DNA of 64,000 bases, from NCBI GenBank assembly GCA_963851405.1, contig CAWKPB010000007.1:186001-250000 (forward strand). The letters run 5' to 3'. This DNA comes from JANPBY01 sp963851405 (GTDB taxonomy: Bacteria > Actinomycetota > Actinomycetes > DATJPE01). Shown here one piece after another: positions 51,468 to 60,503 of the stretch (positions within the stretch are counted from its first letter, which is position 1; each line of letters begins with the position of its first letter). The translations under genes and the position numbers were made by a program. The notes under the pieces were generated by a model. That model saw only the letters and a program-made list of their open reading frames with translations, made no database searches and was not told the origin of the DNA.

Positions 51468-51555
51468 TGGCGGAGGATGCGGGATTTGAACCCGCGAGAG
51501 GTTGCCCCCTACACGCTTTCCAAGCGTGCGCACTCGGCCACTATGCGAATCCTCC
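51468..51555 (-). tRNA. tRNA-Ser(GGA)
   Basis: Minus strand. Acceptor GGAGGAT (51555-51549) pairs with ATCCTCC (51478-51472), discriminator G51471, CCA at 51470-51468. Anticodon GGA at 51521-51519. Long variable arm. Confidence 0.96.
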
Positions 51556-51584
51556 GTGGAGGACGATACCGGCGGCCAGCCCCC

Positions 51585-51739
51585 GATCCGAAACGCGCCC
51601 TCCCGGCCCCCGATCCGAAACGCGCCCTCCCGCCCCCGATCCGAAACGCGCCCTCCCGCCCCCCGATCCGAAACGCGCCCTCCCGCCCCCCGATCCGAAA
51701 CGCGCCCTCCCGCGCCTGGGTCCGAAACGCGCCCTCCCG
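51585..51739. repeat. 26-27-bp tandem repeat, six copies, upstream of tRNA-Ser and SRP RNA
   Basis: Core GATCCGAAACGCGCCCTCCC then G, starting at 51585, 51612, 51638, 51665, 51692 and 51719 (the last begins GGTCC). Copies are separated by 5-6 C/G-rich bases. They lie between two divergent RNA genes. Confidence 0.95.
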
Positions 51740-51774
51740 TGCAGATGACGTCACGTGTCCAGGTGTGATGGCCA

Positions 51775-51804
51775 TTTCGAACCGGCGGGTGGGCGGCCTA
51801 CGAT
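51775..51804 (+). promoter_or_regulatory. Probable SRP RNA promoter
   Basis: -35 TTTCGA (51775-51780), 18-nt spacer, -10 TACGAT (51799-51804), followed by the SRP RNA a few bases later. Confidence 0.5.
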
Positions 51805-51806
51805 GA

Positions 51807-51901
51807 GCGGGACCCCTCGTACGGCGTCATCTCGCTGAACTCCCCCAGGGCCGGAAGGCAGCAAGGGCAGGTGAGCTCTGGCGGGTGTGCGGGGGGTCGC
51901 T
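51807..51901 (+). ncRNA. ffs: SRP RNA (4.5S-type)
   Basis: Contains the universal helix-8 core GGGCCGGAAGGCAGCAAGGG (about 51848-51867) within GAACTCCCCCAGG on the 5' side. Ends pair loosely: GGGACCCCTCG at 51809 and TGCGGGGGGTCGC at 51888. Upstream of dnaX, a frequent actinobacterial arrangement. Exact ends are estimates. Confidence 0.9.
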
Positions 51902-51948
51902 TCATGCACCCGTCCCCGGTGTCCGAGCCCGCGCATAGGCTGACCCGC

Positions 51949-53862
51949 GTGTCCCTCGCCCTCTACCGCAAGTACCGGCCGGCGACCTTCGCCGAGGTCG
52001 TAGGGCAGGAGCATGTCACCGAACCACTCCAGCAGGCGCTGACGAGCAACCGAGTGCACCATGCCTACCTGTTCAGCGGCCCCCGCGGTTGCGGCAAGAC
52101 ATCCAGCGCCCGAATTCTCGCGCGGGCCCTCAACTGCGAGCAGGGCCCGACCGCCGTGCCTTGTGGCACCTGCCGCTCCTGCGTCGAGTTGGCGCCCAAC
52201 GGTCCGGGCAGCATTGATGTCGTAGAGATCGACGCGGCCAGCCATGGTGGCGTCGACGATGCCCGTGACCTCCGGGAAAAGGCGTTTTTTGCGCCGGTCG
52301 CGAGCCGGTTCAAGGTCTATGTCATCGATGAGGCCCACATGGTCACGGGTGCGGGGTTCAACGCTCTTTTGAAGTTGGTCGAGGAGCCGCCCGAGCACTT
52401 GAAGTTCATCTTCGCCACGACCGAACCGGACAAGGTCCTTCAGACGATTCGCTCGCGTACTCATCACTACCCGTTCCGGCTCGTCGCACCGCGGATTCTT
52501 GAGGCGCACCTCAGGCGAATCGCCGACGAGGAGAAGGTGGCTGTCGACGAGGCCGCTCTGGCTCTCATCGTTCGCGCCGGCGGGGGTTCGGTCCGTGATT
52601 CGCTCTCGGTGCTCGATCAGCTCGTCGCGGGCTCGGGTGACGACGGAGTCACGTACACGCTGGCCGCGTCCCTGCTCGGTTTCAGCGAGGAGTCGCTCAT
52701 CGACGAGGTGATCGACGCCTTCGCCGCGCACGACTCGGCGGCCATGTTCGCCACCATCGACCGAGTGGTGGAGACCGGCCATGACCCGAGGCGGTTCACC
52801 GAGGACCTCCTGCAAAGACTCCGAGACCTACTCGTTCTTGAGTCCGTCCCCGACGCCGCCGAGCATGGGATCGTTCGCGCTCCAGCGGACAAGCTCGAGC
52901 GGCTGCGGCTCCAGGCCGGACGTTTCGGTCCCGCTCAGCTGACGCGCGCCGCCGAGGGGGTCAACACCGGCTTGGCTGACATGCGTGGCGCGGTCGCCCC
53001 GCGACTCCTCCTGGAGATCGTGTGCGCACGAGTCCTCCTTCCGGGAGTTGATGAGGATGCGCGAGGGGCCCTAGCTCGCGTTGAGCGGCTCGAACGCCGC
53101 CTGGACCTGTCGGCTGCTTCACCGCCTGCTCAAGCCCCGGCTCCTCGGGCCGCCCCCCCAAGGGCCGAACAGCCACCACGCATCGCCGGAACGAAGCCCT
53201 CGTCGACCGAGGACTCCGAAGAGTCGCCTGCGCCGGCGGCGGCCGACCGACAAAACCCACCTGTGGCCGAGCTGGCGCCCCCCGAGGCGACCACCGCTGA
53301 ACCACCGCCCCCGGAGGGGGCCACCGCGCCCGCTAGCCCGGCTGAGCTGGGCTCCGTACGACAGATGTGGCCGCAGGTGCTGCAACGGGTCAAGGAAAAC
53401 CGGCGGGTCACCTGGATGATGCTGATGGATCAGGTTCAGGTCGCCTCGGTCGACGATGAAGCCTTGGTTCTGGCGTTTGCCAATGAGGGCAAGCGCAAGA
53501 GCTTCTCGTCCTCGGCGCATGACGAGATCGTGCGGCAGTCGCTCATTGATGTGCTCGGCTTGGACCGACGCATCGACGCTGTCCTCGATCCGAGCGCCGC
53601 CGCGGCCGTCGCGCCTTCCCGGACCGCGCCGCTGGCTGAGCCCGCGCCGCGTTCGGCGGAGGCAGCTGGGCCACCGCAGTCCGCGGATGATTCGGCTGCC
53701 GGCCCGACGACGTCGACGGCACCGGAAGCGCCACGGGTACGTCCGGAGGACGATGTCGCTGCCGCGGACGACGACGACGCACCGGACGCGGGACTGGCCG
53801 GAGCCGATCTCGTGGCCCGCGAACTCGGGGGCACGGTCATCGGGGAGTTCGGCCCCGGCTGA
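51949..53862 (+). CDS. dnaX: DNA polymerase III subunit gamma/tau
   Basis: 637 aa clamp-loader ATPase. GTG 51949 gives the family start MSLALYRKYRPATFAEVVGQ; an earlier ATG (51904) follows the SRP RNA. Walker A GPRGCGKTSS (about 44-53), four-Cys zinc module (CEQGPTAVPCGTCRSC), Walker B VIDEAHM, sensor FATTEPDKV. A Pro/Ala-rich linker precedes a C-terminal tau domain (RQMWPQVLQRVKENRRVTWMML). No A-rich slippery site seen, so gamma is not obviously made by frameshift. Confidence 0.95.
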   Translation: MSLALYRKYRPATFAEVVGQEHVTEPLQQALTSNRVHHAYLFSGPRGCGKTSSARILARALNCEQGPTAVPCGTCRSCVELAPNGPGSIDVVEIDAASHGGVDDARDLREKAFFAPVASRFKVYVIDEAHMVTGAGFNALLKLVEEPPEHLKFIFATTEPDKVLQTIRSRTHHYPFRLVAPRILEAHLRRIADEEKVAVDEAALALIVRAGGGSVRDSLSVLDQLVAGSGDDGVTYTLAASLLGFSEESLIDEVIDAFAAHDSAAMFATIDRVVETGHDPRRFTEDLLQRLRDLLVLESVPDAAEHGIVRAPADKLERLRLQAGRFGPAQLTRAAEGVNTGLADMRGAVAPRLLLEIVCARVLLPGVDEDARGALARVERLERRLDLSAASPPAQAPAPRAAPPRAEQPPRIAGTKPSSTEDSEESPAPAAADRQNPPVAELAPPEATTAEPPPPEGATAPASPAELGSVRQMWPQVLQRVKENRRVTWMMLMDQVQVASVDDEALVLAFANEGKRKSFSSSAHDEIVRQSLIDVLGLDRRIDAVLDPSAAAAVAPSRTAPLAEPAPRSAEAAGPPQSADDSAAGPTTSTAPEAPRVRPEDDVAAADDDDAPDAGLAGADLVARELGGTVIGEFGPG

Positions 53863-53882
53863 GCACGGTCTACACCCTGCGG

Positions 53883-53926
53883 CCGACACCTGCGCCCGAC
53901 ACCTGCGCCCGACACCTGCGCCCGAC
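53883..53926. repeat. 13-bp tandem repeat after dnaX
   Basis: CCGACACCTGCGC repeated at 53883, 53896 and 53909 with a fourth partial copy, 21 bp after the dnaX stop. Confidence 0.9.
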
Positions 53927-54056
53927 CTCAGCGCCGAATGACGACAAGCGGACCACTCTTCTCAGCAGAAGGGACTTCTTCGCAGCATTCGCGTGGCGCG
54001 CGCCGGCCACCGCGTGAACGTCGGGAGGGTACGAGGCAGGCCGTAGGGTGGCGCAC

Positions 54057-54656
54057 GTGTACGAAGGAGCCGTTCAGGACCTCATCGACGAGCTCGGGCG
54101 ACTGCCCGGGGTCGGGCCGAAGAGCGCCCAGCGGATCGCGTTCTACTTGCTCGCTGCCGATCCGGCGGACGTTCGACGCCTCGTTCATGCGCTGACTGAG
54201 GTCAAGGACAAGGTGCGGTTCTGCCGCACCTGCGGCAACGTAGCCGAGGCCGAGGACTGCCGCATCTGTCTCGACACCCGTCGTGACTCGACGGTCATCT
54301 GCGTCGTCGAGGAACCCAAGGACGTCGTCGCGGTCGAGAAGACCCGGGAGTTCCGCGGGCGATACCACGTCCTGGGCGGGGCGATCAGCCCGATCGAGGG
54401 CATCGGTCCCGATGACCTGCGGGTGCGAGAGCTGATGACTCGACTGGCCGACGGCGAGGTCACCGAGCTGATCCTGGCGACTGATCCCAACCTCGAGGGC
54501 GAGGCGACGGCTACCTATCTGGCGCGCCTGGTCAAGCCGATGGGCCTTCGCGTCACGCGGTTGGCCAGCGGCCTGCCCGTGGGAGGTGACCTCGAGTACG
54601 CCGACGAGGTCACCCTCGGGCGAGCGTTCGAGGGTCGTCGCCTGCTCGACGTCTGA
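54057..54656 (+). CDS. recR: Recombination mediator RecR
   Basis: 199 aa from GTG 54057 (MYEGAVQDLIDELGRLPGVGPKSAQRIAFYLL); GTG 54048 is also in frame. HhH motif at the N-terminus, four-Cys zinc finger CRTCGNVAEAEDCRIC, Toprim domain VVEEPKDVVAVEKT and ATDPNLEGEATATYL. Loads RecA with RecF/RecO at gaps. Confidence 0.95.
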   Translation: MYEGAVQDLIDELGRLPGVGPKSAQRIAFYLLAADPADVRRLVHALTEVKDKVRFCRTCGNVAEAEDCRICLDTRRDSTVICVVEEPKDVVAVEKTREFRGRYHVLGGAISPIEGIGPDDLRVRELMTRLADGEVTELILATDPNLEGEATATYLARLVKPMGLRVTRLASGLPVGGDLEYADEVTLGRAFEGRRLLDV

Positions 54657-54775
54657 CCGCCACCTCGCAATGAGTGCCCTTGGGTACGGCGACCCGGATG
54701 TGACGTCCGCGTTTTGTCGCGCTCAGCGGAGTGGGGGTGGGCCACTTCGGGCGGGAGATCTGGCAGGCTCGTTGC

Positions 54776-55333
54776 ATGGCTGCAGATCTCACCGACTTCG
54801 CCTCAGACGTCGAGGCCCACGCCCGTACTTTCCTCGCCGGTGCCTCCGAAATTGGTCTGGGGGCGAATTCAGACACCGCCATCTCGGCGCTGATCGTGCA
54901 ACTCGCGCAGATCTCGATGGCCGGCGCGATGCTCGCAGCCGTCGAGGACGTCGTTCCCACGGAGCGGTACGAGGCCGACGCCGGACCTGACCCCGATGCC
55001 GATCCCATGCGCGAGCGCCTCGCGGCCCTGCTGGAGGGGATCGACGAGTACGTCACCGTTTTCGACCCGCTGCTCCCAGAGGAGCCGGCGCTCGGGCGGA
55101 TCAGCGACGACGTGGCCGAGGTGTGCGTCGATCTCGCCCACGGTCTTCGGCACTACGAGGAGGGACGCGTTGCCGAGGCCCTGTGGTGGTGGCAGTTCTC
55201 CTATCTGTCCAGTTGGGGCCAGCACGCGTTGCAGGCGCAGCGCGCCCTGCTCTCGATCGTCAGCCACCAGCGCCTCGACGCAAGCGCCGACGACGTCTTT
55301 GCGGCCGAGGCCGACGCGCTGCTTCGCGACTGA
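54776..55333 (+). CDS. DUF5063-family protein
   Basis: 185 aa from ATG 54776. Largely helical, acidic; ILIVQL/AQISMAGAMLAAVEDVVPTERYE, then YVTVFDPLLPEE and VCVDLAHGLRHYEEGRVAEALWWWQFSYLSSWGQHALQAQRALL, the characteristic Trp-rich end of the family. Always near recR in related genomes. Function unknown. Confidence 0.85.
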   Translation: MAADLTDFASDVEAHARTFLAGASEIGLGANSDTAISALIVQLAQISMAGAMLAAVEDVVPTERYEADAGPDPDADPMRERLAALLEGIDEYVTVFDPLLPEEPALGRISDDVAEVCVDLAHGLRHYEEGRVAEALWWWQFSYLSSWGQHALQAQRALLSIVSHQRLDASADDVFAAEADALLRD

Positions 55334-55491
55334 CACCTGCACGCGGCCGCGCTCTCGGGCCCTGCTCGGTGGCCGTCGGCGCGGGCTTCCACGATCCGGA
55401 CGTCCCGGGCCGCTTTCGTCAGCGCCCGTAGACTCGGCCTCTCGTTGTGGTCGCTTCGAGATCGCTGACGACCGGGCAGGAGGTGAGCGCG

Positions 55492-56754
55492 GTGCCCTTG
55501 ATCGTTCAGAAGTACGGAGGCTCCTCGGTCGCCGACGCCGAGTGCGTCAAGCGCGTGGCTCGGCGCATCGTCGAAACGAGAAGGGCCGGGCATGAGGTCG
55601 CCGTCGTGGTCTCCGCGATGGGTGATGGAACCGACGAGCTGCTCGAGTTGGCCCAGCAGGTGACCCCACAACCAGCTCCGCGCGAACTCGACATGCTGCT
55701 CACCGCCGGTGAACGGATCTCGATGGCGGTCCTGGCCATGGCCATCGCGGACCTCGGACATGAGGCCCGGTCGTTCACCGGCAGCCAGGCAGGTGTGATC
55801 ACCGATTCGGTGCACGGGCGCGCTCGCATCATCGATGTCACGCCGGGCCGCATCCGCGATGCGCTCGACGACGGGGCCGTGGCGATCGTTGCCGGGTTCC
55901 AGGGGGTTAGCCAGGACACCAAGGACATCACGACGCTCGGGCGGGGCGGGTCGGACACGACGGCTGTCGCTCTCGCGGTGGCGCTGGGCGCGACGGTCTG
56001 CGAGATCTACACGGACGTGGATGGCGTCTTTTCCGCTGATCCGCGCATCGTGCCCACCGCTCGGCGGCTGGACCGGGTCTCGTATGAGGAAATGCTCGAG
56101 TTGGCTGCCGCTGGGGCGAAGGTGCTCCACTTGCGATGCGTGGAGTACGCCCGACGCTCTGACTTACCGATCCATGTGCGCTCCTCTTTCAGTCAGCGCG
56201 AGGGCACCTGGGTCACCAACGAGAGGGACGACATGGAGCACGCGATCATCTCCGGGGTCGCGCACGACCGCAGCGAGGCCAAGGTGACCGTGGTCGGGGT
56301 GCCGGACAAGCCGGGCGAGGCGGCTGCGCTGTTTCGCGCCGTGGCCGATGCCGAGGTCAACATCGACATGATCGTTCAGAACATCTCGGCCGCCTCCACC
56401 GGCCGTACCGACATCACGTTCACCCTGCCGAAGGCCGACGGTCAACGAGCCACGAGCGCCCTGCGCCGCGTCCAGGAAGAGGTCGGATTCGAGCAGCTGC
56501 TGTACGACGATCAGATCGGCAAGGTCTCACTCGTGGGCGCTGCGATGCGCACCCACCCAGGGGTGTCGGCCACGTTCTTCGCCGCCCTCGCCGACGCCGG
56601 GGTCAACGTCGAGATGATCTCGACTTCCGAGATCCGGATCTCCGTGGTCACGCGAGCCGAGGATGTCGATCCGGCCGTACGCGCCGTGCATGCCGCCTTC
56701 GGGTTGGACGCAGAGCAGGGCGAGGCAGTCGTGTACGGCGGGACCGGCCGATGA
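55492..56754 (+). CDS. lysC: Aspartate kinase
   Basis: 421 aa from GTG 55492, with GGAGGTGAG upstream and the usual start VPLIVQKYGGSSVAD. Phosphorylates aspartate for lysine, threonine and methionine. KYGGSS, GRGGSDTTAVALAVALGA, two ACT domains in the last 170 residues for feedback control. ATG 56231 (MEHAIISGVAHDRSEAKV), after GAGAGGGA, is a good internal start for a separate beta subunit as in other actinobacteria. Overlaps asd by ATGA. Confidence 0.95.
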   Translation: MPLIVQKYGGSSVADAECVKRVARRIVETRRAGHEVAVVVSAMGDGTDELLELAQQVTPQPAPRELDMLLTAGERISMAVLAMAIADLGHEARSFTGSQAGVITDSVHGRARIIDVTPGRIRDALDDGAVAIVAGFQGVSQDTKDITTLGRGGSDTTAVALAVALGATVCEIYTDVDGVFSADPRIVPTARRLDRVSYEEMLELAAAGAKVLHLRCVEYARRSDLPIHVRSSFSQREGTWVTNERDDMEHAIISGVAHDRSEAKVTVVGVPDKPGEAAALFRAVADAEVNIDMIVQNISAASTGRTDITFTLPKADGQRATSALRRVQEEVGFEQLLYDDQIGKVSLVGAAMRTHPGVSATFFAALADAGVNVEMISTSEIRISVVTRAEDVDPAVRAVHAAFGLDAEQGEAVVYGGTGR

Positions 56755-57812
56755 GTCGCACTGATCTGAGTGGTCTCCGGGTCGGGGTTGTTGGGGCGAC
56801 CGGACAGGTCGGCGCCGTCATGCGTGCCTTGCTCGAGGAGCGCGCCTTCCCCGTCGCCTCGATGCGCTACTTCGCCTCGTCCCGCTCGGCCGGGACCACC
56901 CTGTCGTGGCGCGGCCAGGCCATCACAGTCGAGGACGCTGATGTCGCTGACGTAACTGCCCTGGATCTGGCGCTGTTCTCGGCCGGAGGTGCGACGTCCA
57001 AACGACTGGCACCGGCGTTCGCGGCGGCCGGCGCGGTTGTGGTCGACAACTCCTCGGCCTGGCGCATGGACCCCGAGGTCCCGCTGGTCGTCAGCGAGGT
57101 CAATCCTGAGGCCGTACGGGACGCCGTCAAGGGGATCATCGCCAATCCGAATTGCACCACCATGGCCGCGATGCCGGTGCTCAAGCCCCTCCACGATGAG
57201 GCGGGCTTGGTCCGGCTCGTGGCGAGCACCTATCAGGCGGTCTCCGGCAGTGGATTGGCCGGAGTCGATGAGCTCGACAAGCAGATCCACCAGGTTGCCG
57301 ACCGGGCTACCGAACTCGTGCACGACGGATCAGCGGTGCCTTTTCCCGCTCCCGAGAAGTACGTCGCTCCCATCGCCTTCAACGTGCTGCCGATGGCCGG
57401 CAGCGTCGTGGATGACGGTTCGTTCGAGACCGACGAGGAGCAGAAGCTTCGCAACGAGAGCCAGAAGATCCTGGGCCTTCCGGACCTGCTTGTCTCGGGC
57501 ACGTGCGTCCGGGTTCCTGTGTTTACCGGGCATTCGCTGTCACTCAACGCGGAGTTCGCTCGCCCCCTGACCGTCGACCGAGCTCACGAACTGTTGGGGC
57601 AGGCGCCCGGGGTACGGCTGGTCGATGTGCCGACACCCTTGGCTGCAGCCGGCCAGGACCCCAGCCTGGTCGGCCGGATTCGGGTCGATCCCGGCGTCCC
57701 GGACGGCCGCGGTCTCGCCCTGTTCGTCAGCGGTGACAATCTGCGCAAGGGCGCTGCCCTCAACGCCGTCCAGATCGCAGAGCTCGTGGCCGTACAGCGG
57801 CTCGTGAGCTGA
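56751..57812 (+). CDS. asd: Aspartate-semialdehyde dehydrogenase
   Basis: 353 aa. VGVVGATGQVGAVMRALLEER (NADP site), FSAGGATSKRLAP, NPNCTTMAAM (catalytic Cys), and GTCVRVPVFTGHSLS (active-site Arg/His). Makes aspartate semialdehyde. Co-translated with lysC. Confidence 0.96.
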   Translation: MSRTDLSGLRVGVVGATGQVGAVMRALLEERAFPVASMRYFASSRSAGTTLSWRGQAITVEDADVADVTALDLALFSAGGATSKRLAPAFAAAGAVVVDNSSAWRMDPEVPLVVSEVNPEAVRDAVKGIIANPNCTTMAAMPVLKPLHDEAGLVRLVASTYQAVSGSGLAGVDELDKQIHQVADRATELVHDGSAVPFPAPEKYVAPIAFNVLPMAGSVVDDGSFETDEEQKLRNESQKILGLPDLLVSGTCVRVPVFTGHSLSLNAEFARPLTVDRAHELLGQAPGVRLVDVPTPLAAAGQDPSLVGRIRVDPGVPDGRGLALFVSGDNLRKGAALNAVQIAELVAVQRLVS

Positions 57813-57820
57813 TCCGAGGC

Positions 57821-58084
57821 GTGCGGATCACGATTCGGGTTCGCCCGGGATCGAGTCGTACGTGCGTGGGCGGAGAGCACGGCGGAGCCCTCGTGGTTCG
57901 CGTGTCGGCGAGGGCCGTCGACGGCGCGGCGACGGAGGCGGCTCTGCGGGCGGTGGCCGACGCATTCGGGGTGCGCCGCCGGGACGTGACCTTGGTGTCC
58001 GGCGGCGCGGCCCGCACCAAGGTGGTCGACATCCAGGACGCGGATCCCGACCTCCTCAAGCAACTGCGATCCGTTGGCCCTTAG
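57821..58084 (+). CDS. DUF167 (YggU-family) protein
   Basis: 87 aa. MRITIRVRPGSSRTCVGG, LVVRVSARAVDGAATEAALRAVADAFGV and VTLVSGGAARTKVVDI match the small DUF167 alpha/beta fold. Function unknown. GTG 57821, 8 bp after asd, likely in the same operon. Confidence 0.88.
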   Translation: MRITIRVRPGSSRTCVGGEHGGALVVRVSARAVDGAATEAALRAVADAFGVRRRDVTLVSGGAARTKVVDIQDADPDLLKQLRSVGP

Positions 58085-58130
58085 GCCGTCGCGGGGGATT
58101 CCCCGGTTAGGGTGGCAGCGACGCTGACGA

Positions 58131-58158
58131 GGGATCGAGGGATCGAGGGATCGAGGGA
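58131..58158. repeat. 8-bp tandem repeat at the ribosome-binding site of the LURP-one gene
   Basis: GGGATCGA repeated three times (58131, 58139, 58147) and then GGGA, ending 4 bp before the ATG at 58163. The last repeat supplies the GAGGGA Shine-Dalgarno sequence. Confidence 0.85.
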
Positions 58159-58162
58159 GCCG

Positions 58163-58660
58163 ATGGGACGGGGAGACCTTGGACCCGTCGACACCCGGTT
58201 CCTCGTGCGGACCCTGAGTCCCGTGGTCGACGACGACTTCTGGATCGAGGACGCTGAGGGTGGGCGGGTCTTCAAGATTGAAGGAAGCTCCGGTCGCCTC
58301 GGGCGGACCCTGTCGCTGCGAGACACGCACGGTGTTGAGTTGGCGAAGGTGCAGGATAAGAGGCTGAGCCTTCGACAGGCGATGAGCATCGAACGCGGGA
58401 CCTTCAAGGCGTCGGTGCGCAAGACTCTCGTCGGACTTCGGCCGGGTTTCACCATCGCCGTGGCCGGGGGCGAAGACCTGAAGGCGACAGGCAACTTGGC
58501 TGACCACGAATACACCGTCACGCGAGGCGCGGAGACCACCGCGGTCGTCTCGACCCGCTGGTTCGGAGTCGTCGACGGCTACGGCGTCGAGGTCAGTGCA
58601 GGGGAGGACGCTGCGTCAATGTTGGCGATCGCCGTCTGTCTGGATGCGATCTCCCGCTGA
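58163..58660 (+). CDS. LURP-one-related protein
   Basis: 165 aa from ATG 58163. RFLVRTLSPVVDDDFWIEDAEGGRVFKIEGS, LSLRDTHGVELAKVQDKRLSLRQAMSIE, and YTVTRGAETTAVVSTRWF match the LURP-one (Tubby-like) beta barrel fold. Soluble. Function unknown. Translation is preceded by a short tandem repeat (58131-58158). Confidence 0.85.
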   Translation: MGRGDLGPVDTRFLVRTLSPVVDDDFWIEDAEGGRVFKIEGSSGRLGRTLSLRDTHGVELAKVQDKRLSLRQAMSIERGTFKASVRKTLVGLRPGFTIAVAGGEDLKATGNLADHEYTVTRGAETTAVVSTRWFGVVDGYGVEVSAGEDAASMLAIAVCLDAISR

Positions 58661-58697
58661 TCGCAGCCAGATCAATCGAGCGTCTCCTGCCCTGCCA

Positions 58698-60503
58698 TCA
58701 ACGGCTCGGGCTGGCCGACGCGTCGGCCTGGAACGCCTCCGCGGCCTCGTGAACCGACAGGTAGATGTGTTCGTTGTCGAAGTCGTCCAGGGTCCCGTAG
58801 ATCTCGAGGGTGCGACGCAATTCGGGGTCGACCTTGGCGAGCGCAAACACGATCCCGCGGGAGTGAACGCTCTTGATCAGCCCAGCGAGCTGCCGTCCGG
58901 CCGAATAGTCCACGTCGGTAAGTGCCGAGCAATCGATGATCAACCAGCGGACCTCGTGAGGTGCGGCCGCGATCAACTCCTGCACGTCATCGACGAAGTG
59001 GCTGGCGTTCGCGTAGAACATTTGCGCGTCGAAACGGAAGAACAGCAGTCCCGGCAAACTTTCGGCTCCAGGCTCGGCCGCTGAGTAGGTCGCCTCCCCG
59101 TCCTGGTCAACCCCGATGAGGAAGTCCTTGGGCGAGTAGGCCCGCCGCACCAGTTCCAGCACCGACAAGATGATGGCGAGGATGATCCCCTGCTCGACCC
59201 CCACGGTGATGACGACGATCGCCGTGATCGCAGCGATCACGGATTCACTGCGTCGCACGGCCCAGATGCGCTTGAGGCCAACGATGTCGACCAGGCTGAC
59301 CCCGATGAGGAACACGACAGCGGCGAGCACCGACTTCGGCATGTTGGTCAGGTAGCCGGTGAGGAAGAGCAAGACGAAGGTGACGACGGCAACCATGGTC
59401 ATGGTGGCCAACTGGGTACGCCCGTGCTGCTCGTCCAGGATCTCAGTCTTCGTGGGGCTTCCGTTCACGACAAACGTCCCACTCAGGCCGGCCGCAATAT
59501 TGGCACCGCTCAGGCCGACGATGTCCCGGTTGATGTCGACGCGCTCCTCGTGCTTCATGGCGAAGCTTCGTGACGTCGCGGCGCTTTGGGCGATGATCAA
59601 GATGACGCAGGACACCGAGATGCCAAGCACGGTGGGTATGTCCCCCCAGGAAAGGCCTTGCGGCAGCCCGATGGGCGGCAGTCCGCCTTGGACTGGACCG
59701 ATGACCGCGACTCCCTGTGACGTCGCATCCAGCGCGTTGGACAAGATGATCGATAAGATCACGGCCACCACCGCCCCAGGGATTCTCGGGATAAACCGCT
59801 TGAAACCCTCGATGATCAGAATGGTTCCGACGGCAAACGCGACGGTCCACGTGTTCGCCGCGGACAGGTCGCTGATCCAAGCCCACTGCTGCTGCAGCCA
59901 GGTGCCGGTGCCCTTGGGGATACCCAGCATGTCAGGGACCTGCCCGAACATGACCTGAATCCCAACGCCACTGAGGAATCCAATGAGCACCGAAGCGCTG
60001 AGGAAATCACCGAGGAAACCGAGTTTGAGTAGCCGAGCGAGCACGAGCAGCCCGCCACAAACCAGGGCGACCAGTCCGGCGTACGCCACCCATTCGTCGG
60101 AGTACGGCGTCAGCGACGCGATGCCCAAACCGGCGAGCCCGGCCGCCATCAGAGCTGCTGTCGCTGAGTCTGCTCCCACGACGAGCAGCTTCGAGGCCCC
60201 CAACAGAGCAAAGACGAGCGTGGGAAGCATGATCGTGTACAGCCCGGTTACCACCGGCATCTGCGCGATGGTGCTGTAGCCCATGACCTCGGGGATCGCG
60301 ATCGCGGCCAAGGTGGCACCCGCCACGATGTCGCCGGCGAACCACGACTTGTTGTACCCACGAAGTGACACGGGCGTGAGCCGGGTGAGCACAGACATGA
60401 ACGCTCCGAGGGGGTCGCGACCGGGATCACACCCTAAGCCCGGCGGCGCCGGACTTCCCTCGGTTGGCGCATTTGGACCACTGGGTTGATCAGTCGTGGT
60501 CAC
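58698..60503 (-). CDS. SulP-family anion transporter with STAS domain
   Basis: 601 aa. Multi-pass region with IVAGATLAAIAIPEVMGYSTIAQM, GLYTIMLPTLVFALLGAS and LSGTFVVNGSPTKTEILDEQHGRTQ; C-terminal STAS domain (RFDAQMFYANASHFVDDV, LIIDCSALTDVDYSAGRQL). Exchanges or symports sulfate, bicarbonate or similar anions. GTG start 60503 overlaps the TgpA-like stop by 14 bp. Confidence 0.88.
   Translation of the reverse strand: MTTTDQPSGPNAPTEGSPAPPGLGCDPGRDPLGAFMSVLTRLTPVSLRGYNKSWFAGDIVAGATLAAIAIPEVMGYSTIAQMPVVTGLYTIMLPTLVFALLGASKLLVVGADSATAALMAAGLAGLGIASLTPYSDEWVAYAGLVALVCGGLLVLARLLKLGFLGDFLSASVLIGFLSGVGIQVMFGQVPDMLGIPKGTGTWLQQQWAWISDLSAANTWTVAFAVGTILIIEGFKRFIPRIPGAVVAVILSIILSNALDATSQGVAVIGPVQGGLPPIGLPQGLSWGDIPTVLGISVSCVILIIAQSAATSRSFAMKHEERVDINRDIVGLSGANIAAGLSGTFVVNGSPTKTEILDEQHGRTQLATMTMVAVVTFVLLFLTGYLTNMPKSVLAAVVFLIGVSLVDIVGLKRIWAVRRSESVIAAITAIVVITVGVEQGIILAIILSVLELVRRAYSPKDFLIGVDQDGEATYSAAEPGAESLPGLLFFRFDAQMFYANASHFVDDVQELIAAAPHEVRWLIIDCSALTDVDYSAGRQLAGLIKSVHSRGIVFALAKVDPELRRTLEIYGTLDDFDNEHIYLSVHEAAEAFQADASASPSR

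Noticed and set aside
51585..51739. CRISPR array
   Set aside because: Spacing between copies is 5-6 bases of C/G, not unique spacers, and no cas genes are present.
51509..51775. Minus-strand peptide with repeated REGAFRIGG
   Set aside because: It is only the translation of the 27-bp minisatellite, overlaps tRNA-Ser and has no start signal.
51949..53862. Programmed frameshift in dnaX
   Set aside because: No A-rich slippery heptamer with downstream hairpin is visible in the linker region.
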